DNA of 6,944 bases from Elusimicrobiota bacterium (lineage in GTDB: Bacteria > Elusimicrobiota > Elusimicrobia > UBA1565 > UBA9628), in assembly GCA_023700845.1 (NCBI GenBank), contig JAMPYD010000103.1:1-6944 (forward strand), written 5' to 3'. Numbering within the stretch: position 1 is the stretch's first letter; every line of letters starts with the position of its first letter. A model generated the notes under the pieces. That model worked only from the letters and a program-made list of their open reading frames with translations. It was not told the origin of the DNA and did no database searches. Made by a program: the position numbers and the translations under genes. Below, piece by piece: positions 1 to 6,242 of this stretch.

Positions 1-2
1 AC

Positions 3-416
3 AAGATAAAGCAATTCAGCGTATTCATGCCGAACAAGCCGGGGGCGCTCACGCGCCTCGCGGCTTTGTTCTCTGAGAAGGGCATCAACATCCTCGGCAT
101 CGCCTCCGAGGTCCGCGACGACTCCGGGCTCGTGCGCATCGCGCTCGAGAACGACGCCGAGGTGTCCTCGATCCTGTCGTCGGCCGGCTTCTCCAGCGTG
201 GAGACCCACATCCTGTCCGTGGAGGTCGACGACAAGCCCGGAGAGCTGCTGCGCGTGACGGCGGCGCTGGCCGAGGGGAAGATCAACATCACGACGGTGT
301 ACGGCACCTCGGTGGAGGGCGCGAAGACCTCCCGGATCCTCATCGCCGCCCAGAGCACCGACCGGGCGCTGGAGATCCTCGAGAAGCTCGACTCGGGCGC
401 CCCCAGTAACGCATAA
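3..416 (+). CDS. Tandem ACT-domain protein, 5' end cut off by window edge
   Basis: This small protein consists of two ACT domains, which are ligand-binding regulatory modules usually responsive to amino acids. No catalytic domain is present in the visible part. The first ATG in frame, at 27, is very unlikely to be the start. The codons at 3-26 read K-I-K-Q-F-S-V-F and supply the first beta strand of ACT domain 1, running straight into the family-typical N-K-P-G-A-L turn and the G-I-N-I motif. The true start is therefore probably only a few codons left of position 1. Domain 2 begins near position 207 (H-I-L-S-V-E-V) and repeats the pattern with D-D-K-P-G-E-L and K-I-N-I-T. At least 137 residues are visible. 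The downstream gene starts 19 nt after the stop. The protein could be a stand-alone amino-acid sensor; its ligand and partner cannot be read from the sequence. Confidence 0.85.
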   Translation, partial: KIKQFSVFMPNKPGALTRLAALFSEKGINILGIASEVRDDSGLVRIALENDAEVSSILSSAGFSSVETHILSVEVDDKPGELLRVTAALAEGKINITTVYGTSVEGAKTSRILIAAQSTDRALEILEKLDSGAPSNA

Positions 417-417
417 A

Positions 418-431
418 AATTCGTTAGAATT
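418..431. repeat. Small perfect inverted repeat in the ACT/amidotransferase gap
   Basis: AATTC (418-422) and GAATT (427-431) form perfect 5-bp arms around the 4-nt spacer GTTA. They lie in a short AT-rich island (about 413-432) flanked by very GC-rich coding DNA. It overlaps the candidate -10 hexamer at 425-430, so it could be a small operator or chance symmetry. It is too AT-rich and short to be a convincing terminator, and no T-run follows it. Confidence 0.3.
425..430 (+). promoter_or_regulatory. Candidate -10 element TAGAAT, possible leaderless start of the amidotransferase
   Basis: TAGAAT matches the sigma-70 -10 consensus at five of six positions. It ends five bases before the ATG at 436, so a transcript would begin at or next to the start codon. 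No Shine-Dalgarno sequence sits at a usable distance from this ATG, unlike most downstream genes, which fits a leaderless mRNA. No -35 box is recognisable about 17 bp upstream, which weakens the call. Confidence 0.3.
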
Positions 432-435
432 AGGC

Positions 436-1290
436 ATGTGCCGCCTATTCGCTCAAGTCGCCCCGCAGACCGCGTCCGCCCGCGACGTCCTGGCGGATTC
501 GGAGTTCTCCCTGCTGCGCCAGGCCGACGGCGACCCTGAGAATCCCCAGAAGGACGGGTGGGGGCTGGCATGGTTCGGCGGCGACGGGAAGCCGCGCGTG
601 GTCAAGAGCGGACGATCCGCCTCCGATGAGCGGGAACGGTTCACGGCCGCGGCGGGAGACGCCCGCTCCTCCGTGGTCCTCGGACACATCCGCGCCGCTT
701 CCAAGGGCATCGGCATCGACGACGGCCGCGCGCACCCCTTCGCCGACGACGGCTGGGTGTTCATCCACAACGGGACTTTGTTCATCCACCGCGAGGTCGC
801 CGAGGCGCTCGGGCCGCGCCGCGCGCGCCTGAAGACCGATAGCGACACCGAGGTTTATTTCCAGCAGTTCCTGAAGTTCATCGCCGAAGGAAAGTCTCCG
901 TCGGAAGCGTTCGAGGCCTGCGTCGCCGAGGACTGGCGGCTGTGGGAGTCGTGCCGCTCCCGCTACCCGGAGCTCCCGGGGCCCTACTCGAGCCTCAACG
1001 CCATCGCCTCGGACGGTAAAGGAATCCACGCGCTCTGCCACGCCGCCCACCGGGGGCTCGCCGAGCACGGCGTCTTCCATCCGGATCAGCCGTGGTCGGT
1101 CATGAGCTTCTCGACCCGCGACGGCCGGTTCCTGCTCGCCAGCGAAGGCGTCGACGGAGGGGACTGGACGCGCCTGTCCCCGCCCGAGACGATCTCGGCC
1201 GTGCCGTCCCCGCGCGGCGTCGACGTGCGCCGCCGCCCCCTTAAGCTCGTCGGTCCGTTCGGTCCAGTCCCGGAGGTCTCCCGCTCATGA
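436..1290 (+). CDS. Class II glutamine amidotransferase, YafJ-like
   Basis: This is a predicted cytoplasmic class II (Ntn-type) glutamine amidotransferase-fold protein of 284 residues, close to the usual size of YafJ-type proteins. The start is M-C-R-L-F, so removing Met exposes Cys2 as the N-terminal nucleophile, which strongly supports the ATG at 436. Family motifs follow in order: G-W-G-L-A-W-F at 41-47, G-H-I-R-A-A-S at 83-89 with the substrate-binding Arg, H-P-F at 100-102, H-N-G-T-L at 111-115 with the oxyanion-hole Asn-Gly, and D-S-D-T-E at 135-139. All expected active-site positions appear intact. No synthetase or acceptor domain follows, so it is a stand-alone glutaminase-type domain. 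The physiological substrate of this family is poorly defined; related proteins act in gamma-glutamyl bond hydrolysis, for example ergothioneine biosynthesis EgtC. It has no evident Shine-Dalgarno. Its stop overlaps the next start as ATGA. Confidence 0.9.
   Translation: MCRLFAQVAPQTASARDVLADSEFSLLRQADGDPENPQKDGWGLAWFGGDGKPRVVKSGRSASDERERFTAAAGDARSSVVLGHIRAASKGIGIDDGRAHPFADDGWVFIHNGTLFIHREVAEALGPRRARLKTDSDTEVYFQQFLKFIAEGKSPSEAFEACVAEDWRLWESCRSRYPELPGPYSSLNAIASDGKGIHALCHAAHRGLAEHGVFHPDQPWSVMSFSTRDGRFLLASEGVDGGDWTRLSPPETISAVPSPRGVDVRRRPLKLVGPFGPVPEVSRS
1272..1276 (+). promoter_or_regulatory. Shine-Dalgarno for first HEAT gene
   Basis: GGAGG lies inside the end of the amidotransferase gene, 10 nt ahead of the ATG at 1287. 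The spacing is slightly long, but the site supports this start together with the ATGA stop-start overlap. Confidence 0.6.
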
Positions 1291-1883
1291 AATATGTCCT
1301 GCTCGTCTGCGCCATCGCCGTCGCCGGCTTCATGGCCTACAAGGAGTTCAAGCCGGTCCCGCCTCCGCCTCCGCCGCCGCCCCCGCCCGCGATCCTCTCC
1401 GAGCCCGCGCCCGTGATCAACGAGGCCGAGCAGGCCAAGATCCTCAAGTCCACCGAGGATCAAGATCCGAACGTCCGCTGGGAGGCCGTGATGCTCCTCG
1501 ACAAGATGAAGTCGCCGCAGGCCATGCCGGTCGTCTTCCACATGCTGCGCAAGGACCTCGAGGCGCCCCTGCGCATCAAGGCGTGCGAGATGCTCGGCGA
1601 CCGGCGCGGGCCCGAGGTGCTCGACGCCCTGGTCGGCGCGCTGAAGGACCAGGAGCCCGACGTGCGCCTGGCGGCGCTGCGCGCGATCGAGAAGATCGGC
1701 GACTACTCGGTGGCGGGCGTCATCGCCACGGGGCCGATCAAGGATCAGGAGGAGGGCGTGCGCCTGCAGGCGCTCAAGACGCTGAACACCCTCCAGGACA
1801 AGAAGCAGGCCGAGATCGAGGCCGCGCGCGTGCGCTACGAGCAGGAGAAGGCCGCCGCCGCGGCCGCCGCCGCGGGCAAATAG
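1287..1883 (+). CDS. Membrane-anchored HEAT-repeat protein, copy 1
   Basis: This is a 198-residue protein with no recognisable enzyme domain. A hydrophobic segment at residues 3-17 after a lone Lys is a signal anchor without a clear cleavage site. A short charged stretch and an uninterrupted run of ten prolines (25-34) then form a stiff spacer. Four HEAT repeats follow, marked by the recurring x-P-x-V-R-x-x-A pattern with arginines at 64, 96, 127 and 159, a period of 31-32 residues. The C-terminus is a charged helix, probably a short coiled coil (about 171-188), ending in eight alanines and G-K. HEAT solenoids bind other proteins, so a scaffold or adaptor role at the inner membrane is likely. 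If the anchor follows the usual signal-anchor topology, the repeats face the periplasm; a cytoplasmic orientation is not excluded. It is a tandem paralogue of the next gene. Specific function is unknown. Confidence 0.87.
   Translation: MKYVLLVCAIAVAGFMAYKEFKPVPPPPPPPPPPAILSEPAPVINEAEQAKILKSTEDQDPNVRWEAVMLLDKMKSPQAMPVVFHMLRKDLEAPLRIKACEMLGDRRGPEVLDALVGALKDQEPDVRLAALRAIEKIGDYSVAGVIATGPIKDQEEGVRLQALKTLNTLQDKKQAEIEAARVRYEQEKAAAAAAAAGK
1359..1388 (+). repeat. Ten-proline codon tract
   Basis: Ten consecutive proline codons, mixing CCG, CCT and CCC, lie directly after the membrane anchor of the first HEAT protein. The paralogue has five prolines at the matching place. Such runs stall ribosomes without elongation factor P, so this protein's synthesis is probably EF-P dependent. 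Confidence 0.9.
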
Positions 1884-1887
1884 GGGA
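1883..1887 (+). promoter_or_regulatory. Shine-Dalgarno-like site for second HEAT gene
   Basis: GGGGA overlaps the last base of the previous stop codon and sits 6 nt before the GTG at 1894. It favours that GTG over the in-frame ATG at 1912. The upstream start also keeps the Asn-Arg pair ahead of the hydrophobic anchor. Confidence 0.5.
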
Positions 1888-1893
1888 TCGAAG

Positions 1894-2493
1894 GTGAATC
1901 GACTCGCGATGCTGTTCATCTTCCTCGGAGCGGCCGCGTTCCTCGTGATGGACTACAGGAACCCGCCGCGCGAGGCGGTGGCGCCGCCTCCGCCGCCCGC
2001 CATCGAGCAGCAGCCGGCGCCGGTCTTTTCCGAGGCGGAGATCAAGAAGGTCCGCCTCTCGCTCCAGGACTCGGACCCGTCGGTGCGCTGGGCCGCGATC
2101 CAGCTCCTGTTCAACATCCGCGATCCCCAGCTCGGACCGATGCTCGAGAAGATGCTGACCGAGGACCCCGATCCCGAGGTGCGCATGAAGGTCGTGTCGC
2201 TCTTCAAGGGCCGCGAGGACCTGTCCCGCCTCGGCGCGCTCGTGCGCGGGCTCAGCGACTACGACGCCAGCGTCCGCATCGCCTCGCTGCAGGCGCTCGG
2301 CGACATCGGAGACCCGTCGGTGGTGATCTGGATCACCGCGCTGCTGCGGGACGTCGAGCCCGACGTCCGCATCGAGGCCCTGCGCACGCTCGGACGTTTT
2401 CAGGACAAGCGCAAAGCGGAATTCAAGGCGCTGGCCGACAAGCTTCGCACGGACTACGAAGAGGCCGTGAGGCGCGCCGCCGCGCGCCGCTAG
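1894..2493 (+). CDS. Membrane-anchored HEAT-repeat protein, copy 2
   Basis: This 199-residue paralogue of the preceding protein starts with GTG. Residues 5-19 are hydrophobic, preceded by an Arg, and act as a signal anchor; there is no obvious signal peptidase site. A five-proline run (31-35) and a P-A-P-V linker lead into four HEAT repeats with arginines at 65, 97, 128 and 159. The best-preserved motifs are D-P-S-V-R-W-A-A, D-P-E-V-R and E-P-D-V-R. The tail (about 170-199) is strongly charged and helical, ending in an Arg/Ala-rich stretch where copy 1 has alanines. It lies 10 nt after copy 1 and 32 nt before moxR, with no terminator-like structure between them. That suggests it belongs to the MoxR/Bat operon, perhaps as a protein-binding scaffold in or across the membrane. 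This role is inferred from context only. Confidence 0.87.
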   Translation: MNRLAMLFIFLGAAAFLVMDYRNPPREAVAPPPPPAIEQQPAPVFSEAEIKKVRLSLQDSDPSVRWAAIQLLFNIRDPQLGPMLEKMLTEDPDPEVRMKVVSLFKGREDLSRLGALVRGLSDYDASVRIASLQALGDIGDPSVVIWITALLRDVEPDVRIEALRTLGRFQDKRKAEFKALADKLRTDYEEAVRRAAARR

Positions 2494-2512
2494 CGCTCAG
2501 ACAGCCCAAGTC

Positions 2513-2518
2513 AGGAGA
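2513..2518 (+). promoter_or_regulatory. Shine-Dalgarno for moxR
   Basis: AGGAGA is placed 7 nt before the ATG at 2526. It is one of the strongest ribosome sites in the window and fixes the moxR start. Confidence 0.8.
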
Positions 2519-2525
2519 TACCGTC

Positions 2526-3518
<993 letters not shown>

Positions 3519-3520
3519 CC

Positions 3521-4399
3521 ATGCTCCCGCAGGAGATCCTAGCGCAGGTAAGGCGCCTCGAGATCGTCACGGGAAGGCTCGTCTCGGAGAGCTTCTCCGG
3601 CGACTACCTGAGCGTCTTCAAGGGGCGCGGCATGGAGTTCGCCTCCGTGCGGGAGTACGCGGAGGGGGACGACCCCCGCGACATCGACCGGAACGTCAGC
3701 GCGCGCGCCGGCAAGCCCTTCGTCCGCCAGTACGTCGAGGAGCGGGAGCTCACCGTCGTCGTCGCGGTGGACCTCTCCTCGTCGCTGTCGTTCGGCTCCG
3801 CCGAACGGCTGAAGCGCGAGGCCGCGACGGAGATCGGCGCCGCGCTGGCCTTCGCCGCCCTCCAGAACAACGACAAGGTCGGGCTCGCGGTGTTCACCGA
3901 CGGCCTCGAGCGGTGGCTGCCGCCGCGCAAGGGGCGCCGCCACGTGCTCGCGATCATACGCGAGATTCTCGCGTACGAGCCGAAGGGCCGGAGGACGGCG
4001 ATCGGGCCGTCGCTGGAGCGGCTCGCGCGCATGCTCAAGCGCCGGTGCATCGTCGTCCTCGTCTCGGATTTCCGGGACGCGGGCTTCGAGCGCGCGCTCA
4101 AGCTGTGCGCCATCAAGCACGACCTGATCCCGGTCGTCGTCGAGGACCCGCGGGAGGCGGAGCTGCCCCTCGCCTCCGCGGTCGTCGCGGTGCGGGATCC
4201 GGAGACCGGCGCCGAGGGCGCCTTCGATCTGCGGGCCGACGGCGCGGAGTACGCCCGCGAGGAGGCCGCGCGGCGCGCGGAGCTCGACCGGATTTTCCGC
4301 GCGAGCGGCATCGAGGCGGTGAGGGTGTCCACCGACCGGCCTTCGCTCGATCCGCTTCTCGCCTTTTTCCGAAGGCGGGCGAAGCGGAGGAGCCGGTGA
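3521..4399 (+). CDS. DUF58 (vWA-like) protein, MoxR partner
   Basis: This is a soluble 292-residue DUF58 protein, predicted cytoplasmic because it has no signal peptide or membrane segment. The conserved N-terminal block reads G-M-E-F (37-40), R-E-Y (44-46) and G-D-D-P-R-D-I-D (49-56), then F-V-R-Q-Y-V-E-E-R-E (67-76). A vWA-like fold follows with a complete MIDAS metal site: D-L-S-S-S with Asp84, Ser86 and Ser88, Thr159 in R-T-A-I-G, and Asp183 in V-S-D-F. The tail is very basic (R-R-R-A-K-R-R-S-R). Residue 57 is Arg where the family nearly always has Trp after I-D. DUF58 genes almost always sit next to moxR, as here with a 2-nt gap and no strong Shine-Dalgarno, implying coupled translation. 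The stop overlaps the next ATG by one base. The biochemical role of the family is unsettled; a metal-dependent adaptor for MoxR is the common view. Confidence 0.95.
   Translation: MLPQEILAQVRRLEIVTGRLVSESFSGDYLSVFKGRGMEFASVREYAEGDDPRDIDRNVSARAGKPFVRQYVEERELTVVVAVDLSSSLSFGSAERLKREAATEIGAALAFAALQNNDKVGLAVFTDGLERWLPPRKGRRHVLAIIREILAYEPKGRRTAIGPSLERLARMLKRRCIVVLVSDFRDAGFERALKLCAIKHDLIPVVVEDPREAELPLASAVVAVRDPETGAEGAFDLRADGAEYAREEAARRAELDRIFRASGIEAVRVSTDRPSLDPLLAFFRRRAKRRSR
4386..4392 (+). promoter_or_regulatory. Shine-Dalgarno for batD-like gene
   Basis: GGAGGAG lies within the DUF58 3' end, 6 nt before the ATG at 4399. An in-frame GTG at 4396 would leave only 3 nt of spacing, so the ATG is the better start. 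Confidence 0.8.
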
Positions 4400-5259
4400 T
4401 GACGTGTTTGTCGTTGGTTCTGCTCCTCGGCGCGCCCGCGTTCGCGCAGCAGGCCCAATGGCAGGTCTCCGCCTCCTCCGTCGCCGTCCTGGCCGCGGAA
4501 TCGGCGATCGTCTACCGCGGCGCTCCCGCCGGGCTGAAGGCCGACGCCGCGGGATCGACCACGGCCGATGTCGTCGTCGTCGACGCCGCCGAAAAGGACG
4601 GCGCGTGGTCCTGGACTTTGCTGCCGCTGTCGACGGGCACGCTGTCCTTCGTCGCCCGGTTCGTCTCTCCCGACGGCGGCGCCGTCGCCGCGCCTCCCGC
4701 CGTTTTTTCCGTGACCGTCGCCAAGCTTCCGGACGACGCGGACATCTCCGACATCAAGGGCCCGATCAAGGCGCGCCCCGCGCTGTGGCCCTGGCTCTTG
4801 GCCGCGGCGCTCGCCTGGGCCGCCTGGCGCGGCTGGAAGCGCTGGAAGACCCGCCGCCGGGCGCCGGACGGGACCCCGCTGGACGCCGCTCCGGCCCTTC
4901 CTCCGGAGGAGGCCGCCGCCCGGGCGATCGCCGAGCTGCGGGCCTCCGGGCTGTGGGAGTCCGATCAGGCCGCCTATTATTTGCGCCTGACCGACATTCT
5001 GCGGGCCTACCTCGAGGCCCGCTACGGCAAGCCCGTCACGGCGATGACGAGCGTCGAGGTCGAGCGCCTCGTGAAGGCGCGCGCCCAGGACCTGCGGATC
5101 GGGGGAAGCGTCCGGGAGCTCCTGACGCGCGCGGACCTGGTCAAGTTCGCGAAGGCCAAGCCCGGCCCGGAGGAAGGCCCCCGCGACGCGGACCTGGCCC
5201 TCGATGTGATCCAGGCGACGACGCCGAAGGTTTACGCGGCGAAGGAGAAGGCGCGGTGA
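4399..5259 (+). CDS. Compact BatD-like membrane protein
   Basis: This 286-residue protein starts one base inside the DUF58 stop (TGATG) behind a strong Shine-Dalgarno. Residues 1-16 look like a short signal peptide ending A-F-A before Q-Q. Unusually, the n-region has no Lys or Arg. Residues 17-about 117 are probably a beta-rich periplasmic domain, followed by the D-I-K-G-P motif (118-122) found before the membrane segment in Bat-cluster proteins. A transmembrane helix at about 129-145 has a strongly basic flank (R-G-W-K-R-W-K-T-R-R-R) that fixes the C-terminal part in the cytoplasm. The cytoplasmic domain (about 170-275) carries Y-Y-L-R-L-T-D-I-L-R-A-Y-L-E, R-Y-G and A-D-L-V-K-F-A-K, typical of BatD C-termini and DUF4381-like proteins. 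Classical BatD proteins are much longer, so this is a reduced version with one ectodomain. It likely bridges periplasm and cytoplasm in the Bat complex. Family assignment is by motif recognition. Confidence 0.85.
   Translation: MTCLSLVLLLGAPAFAQQAQWQVSASSVAVLAAESAIVYRGAPAGLKADAAGSTTADVVVVDAAEKDGAWSWTLLPLSTGTLSFVARFVSPDGGAVAAPPAVFSVTVAKLPDDADISDIKGPIKARPALWPWLLAAALAWAAWRGWKRWKTRRRAPDGTPLDAAPALPPEEAAARAIAELRASGLWESDQAAYYLRLTDILRAYLEARYGKPVTAMTSVEVERLVKARAQDLRIGGSVRELLTRADLVKFAKAKPGPEEGPRDADLALDVIQATTPKVYAAKEKAR
5242..5247 (+). promoter_or_regulatory. Shine-Dalgarno for batA
   Basis: AAGGAG sits 8 nt before the GTG at 5256. It decides for that GTG, which overlaps the previous TGA as GTGA and gives the expected hydrophobic N-terminus after an Arg. 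Confidence 0.8.
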
Positions 5260-6242
5260 GATTCCTTCACCCCTGGCTGCTGCTCCTGGCCCTGCCGGCG
5301 CTCGCCGCGGCCGCGGCGGCGGTCTGGCGACCGGGCGGGGGGAAGCTCTCCCTGCCGGCGGGGGAGAAGCTGAGGTCGCGCGCGCCCTCGATCCGCGCCC
5401 GGACCGCGCGCGTCGCCCCGCCGGTCCTGCTCGCGCTCGCCCTGTGCCTGATCGCCGCGGCGCTGGCCCGCCCTCAGAAAACTATTAAGTTCGCCGGCGG
5501 AGCCGGCGAAGGCATCGACATCATGCTCTCGATCGACAGCTCCCTGTCGATGAAGGCCGTGGACTTCAAGCCGACGCGCGTGGACGCCGCGAAGGCGACC
5601 GCCCGGCGCTTCGTGCTCGGACGCGCCCAGGACCGCATCGGCCTGACGACCTTCGGAGGCGCGCCGCTGCTGCTGTGCCCCCCGACGCTCGACTACGACG
5701 CGCTTCTCGGCCGGCTCGACGAGCTCGACGCCGGCATGACGCGCGCCGACGGCACGGCCCTCGGCGACGGCCTGGCCTCCGCCGTCTCGCGGCTGAAGGA
5801 CTCGAGCGCGAAGAGCAAGGTCATCATCCTGCTCTCCGACGGGCGCGCCAACACCGGCGTCGTCGACCCGCTGACGGCCGCGAAGGCCGCCGCGTCCTAC
5901 GGCATCAAGGTGTACCCGATCGGCGTCGCGGGCAAGGGCGACTCCTCGATGACCATCGACGATCCGCGCTACGGCCAGGTGACGGTCCCGGTCACCGACG
6001 ACCTCGACGAGGAGCTGCTCGCCGAGGTCGCGCGCCTGACCGGGGGCAAGGCCTACCGCGCCCAGGACGGCGGCGAGCTCAAGAACATCTTCGCCGCCAT
6101 CGACCGGATGGAAAAATCCAAGGTCGCCCTGCCCAAGATCACGGCGATCGGCGACCTCCACGCCTGGCCGCTGGCGGCGGCGCTTCTCCTGCTGCTGCTC
6201 GAGTCCGCGCTGGCCGCGGGCCCGCTGCTGAGGTGGCCCTGA
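5256..6242 (+). CDS. batA: BatA-type vWA membrane protein
   Basis: This is a complete BatA-like protein of 328 residues, the family's usual length, starting with GTG. Two N-terminal membrane segments (about 6-23 and 55-71) flank a basic loop, and a third (about 304-320) closes the protein, with the vWA domain between. The typical F-L-H-P-W-L-L opening and A-R-P-Q after helix 2 are present. The MIDAS metal site is complete: D-S-S-L-S (Asp94, Ser96, Ser98), Thr167 in D-G-T-A-L-G-D-G-L, and Asp195 in L-L-S-D-G. The late motif D-L-D-E-E-L-L followed by L-T-G-G-K-A-Y-R-A is also characteristic. BatA proteins are thought to form an inner-membrane complex with BatB and BatD, with MoxR acting on the vWA domain. 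Bat genes have been linked to aerotolerance or envelope stress in Bacteroides and studied in Leptospira, but the mechanism is unresolved. The stop overlaps the batB start as TGATG. The symbol rests on motif recognition. Confidence 0.93.
   Translation: MRFLHPWLLLLALPALAAAAAAVWRPGGGKLSLPAGEKLRSRAPSIRARTARVAPPVLLALALCLIAAALARPQKTIKFAGGAGEGIDIMLSIDSSLSMKAVDFKPTRVDAAKATARRFVLGRAQDRIGLTTFGGAPLLLCPPTLDYDALLGRLDELDAGMTRADGTALGDGLASAVSRLKDSSAKSKVIILLSDGRANTGVVDPLTAAKAAASYGIKVYPIGVAGKGDSSMTIDDPRYGQVTVPVTDDLDEELLAEVARLTGGKAYRAQDGGELKNIFAAIDRMEKSKVALPKITAIGDLHAWPLAAALLLLLLESALAAGPLLRWP
5490..5510. repeat. Perfect GC-rich inverted repeat inside batA
   Basis: TTCGCCGGC (5490-5498) and GCCGGCGAA (5502-5510) are exact reverse complements separated by GGA, giving a 9-bp stem with a 3-nt loop. 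It encodes the Gly-rich linker between membrane helix 2 and the vWA domain, and directly follows a locally AT-rich stretch (about 5475-5489). No T-run follows on the plus strand, so it is not an intrinsic terminator for this operon. It could cause a translational pause or be a by-product of Gly/Ala codons. Confidence 0.6.

Larger units (their letters stand above)
1287..2493 (+). repeat. Tandem gene duplication of HEAT proteins
   Basis: The two adjacent proteins (198 and 199 residues) align without large gaps. Each has an N-terminal hydrophobic anchor, a proline tract, a shared P-A-P-V linker followed by an E-A-E motif, then D-x-D-P-x-V-R-W opening repeat 1. The key HEAT arginines fall at 64/96/127/159 in copy 1 and 65/97/128/159 in copy 2. 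Both end with a Q-D-K-(K/R)-x-A-E motif and a charged tail. Protein-level divergence is substantial, so the duplication is old and both copies appear maintained. Confidence 0.85.

Noticed and set aside
1086..1919. Long minus-strand open frame opposite the first HEAT gene and the amidotransferase 3' end
   Set aside because: It is a GC-rich antisense shadow with low-complexity Arg/Leu/Gly composition and no domain, and it runs across two well-supported plus-strand genes.
2471..2488. GC-rich hairpin GGCGCG/CGCGCC near the end of the second HEAT gene as a terminator
   Set aside because: It lies in an Arg/Ala-rich coding stretch, has a 6-bp stem and no following T-run, so it does not look like an intrinsic terminator.
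3913..4398. Upstream in-frame extension of the batD-like gene
   Set aside because: It overlaps DUF58 out of frame with low-complexity translation. The ATG at 4399 has a strong Shine-Dalgarno and begins a signal-like peptide.
4404..5255. Upstream in-frame extension of batA, which would make a 612-residue fusion
   Set aside because: The extension overlaps the BatD-like gene out of frame and reads as Arg/Gly-rich noise. The GTG at 5256 with an 8-nt-spaced Shine-Dalgarno gives a normal BatA.
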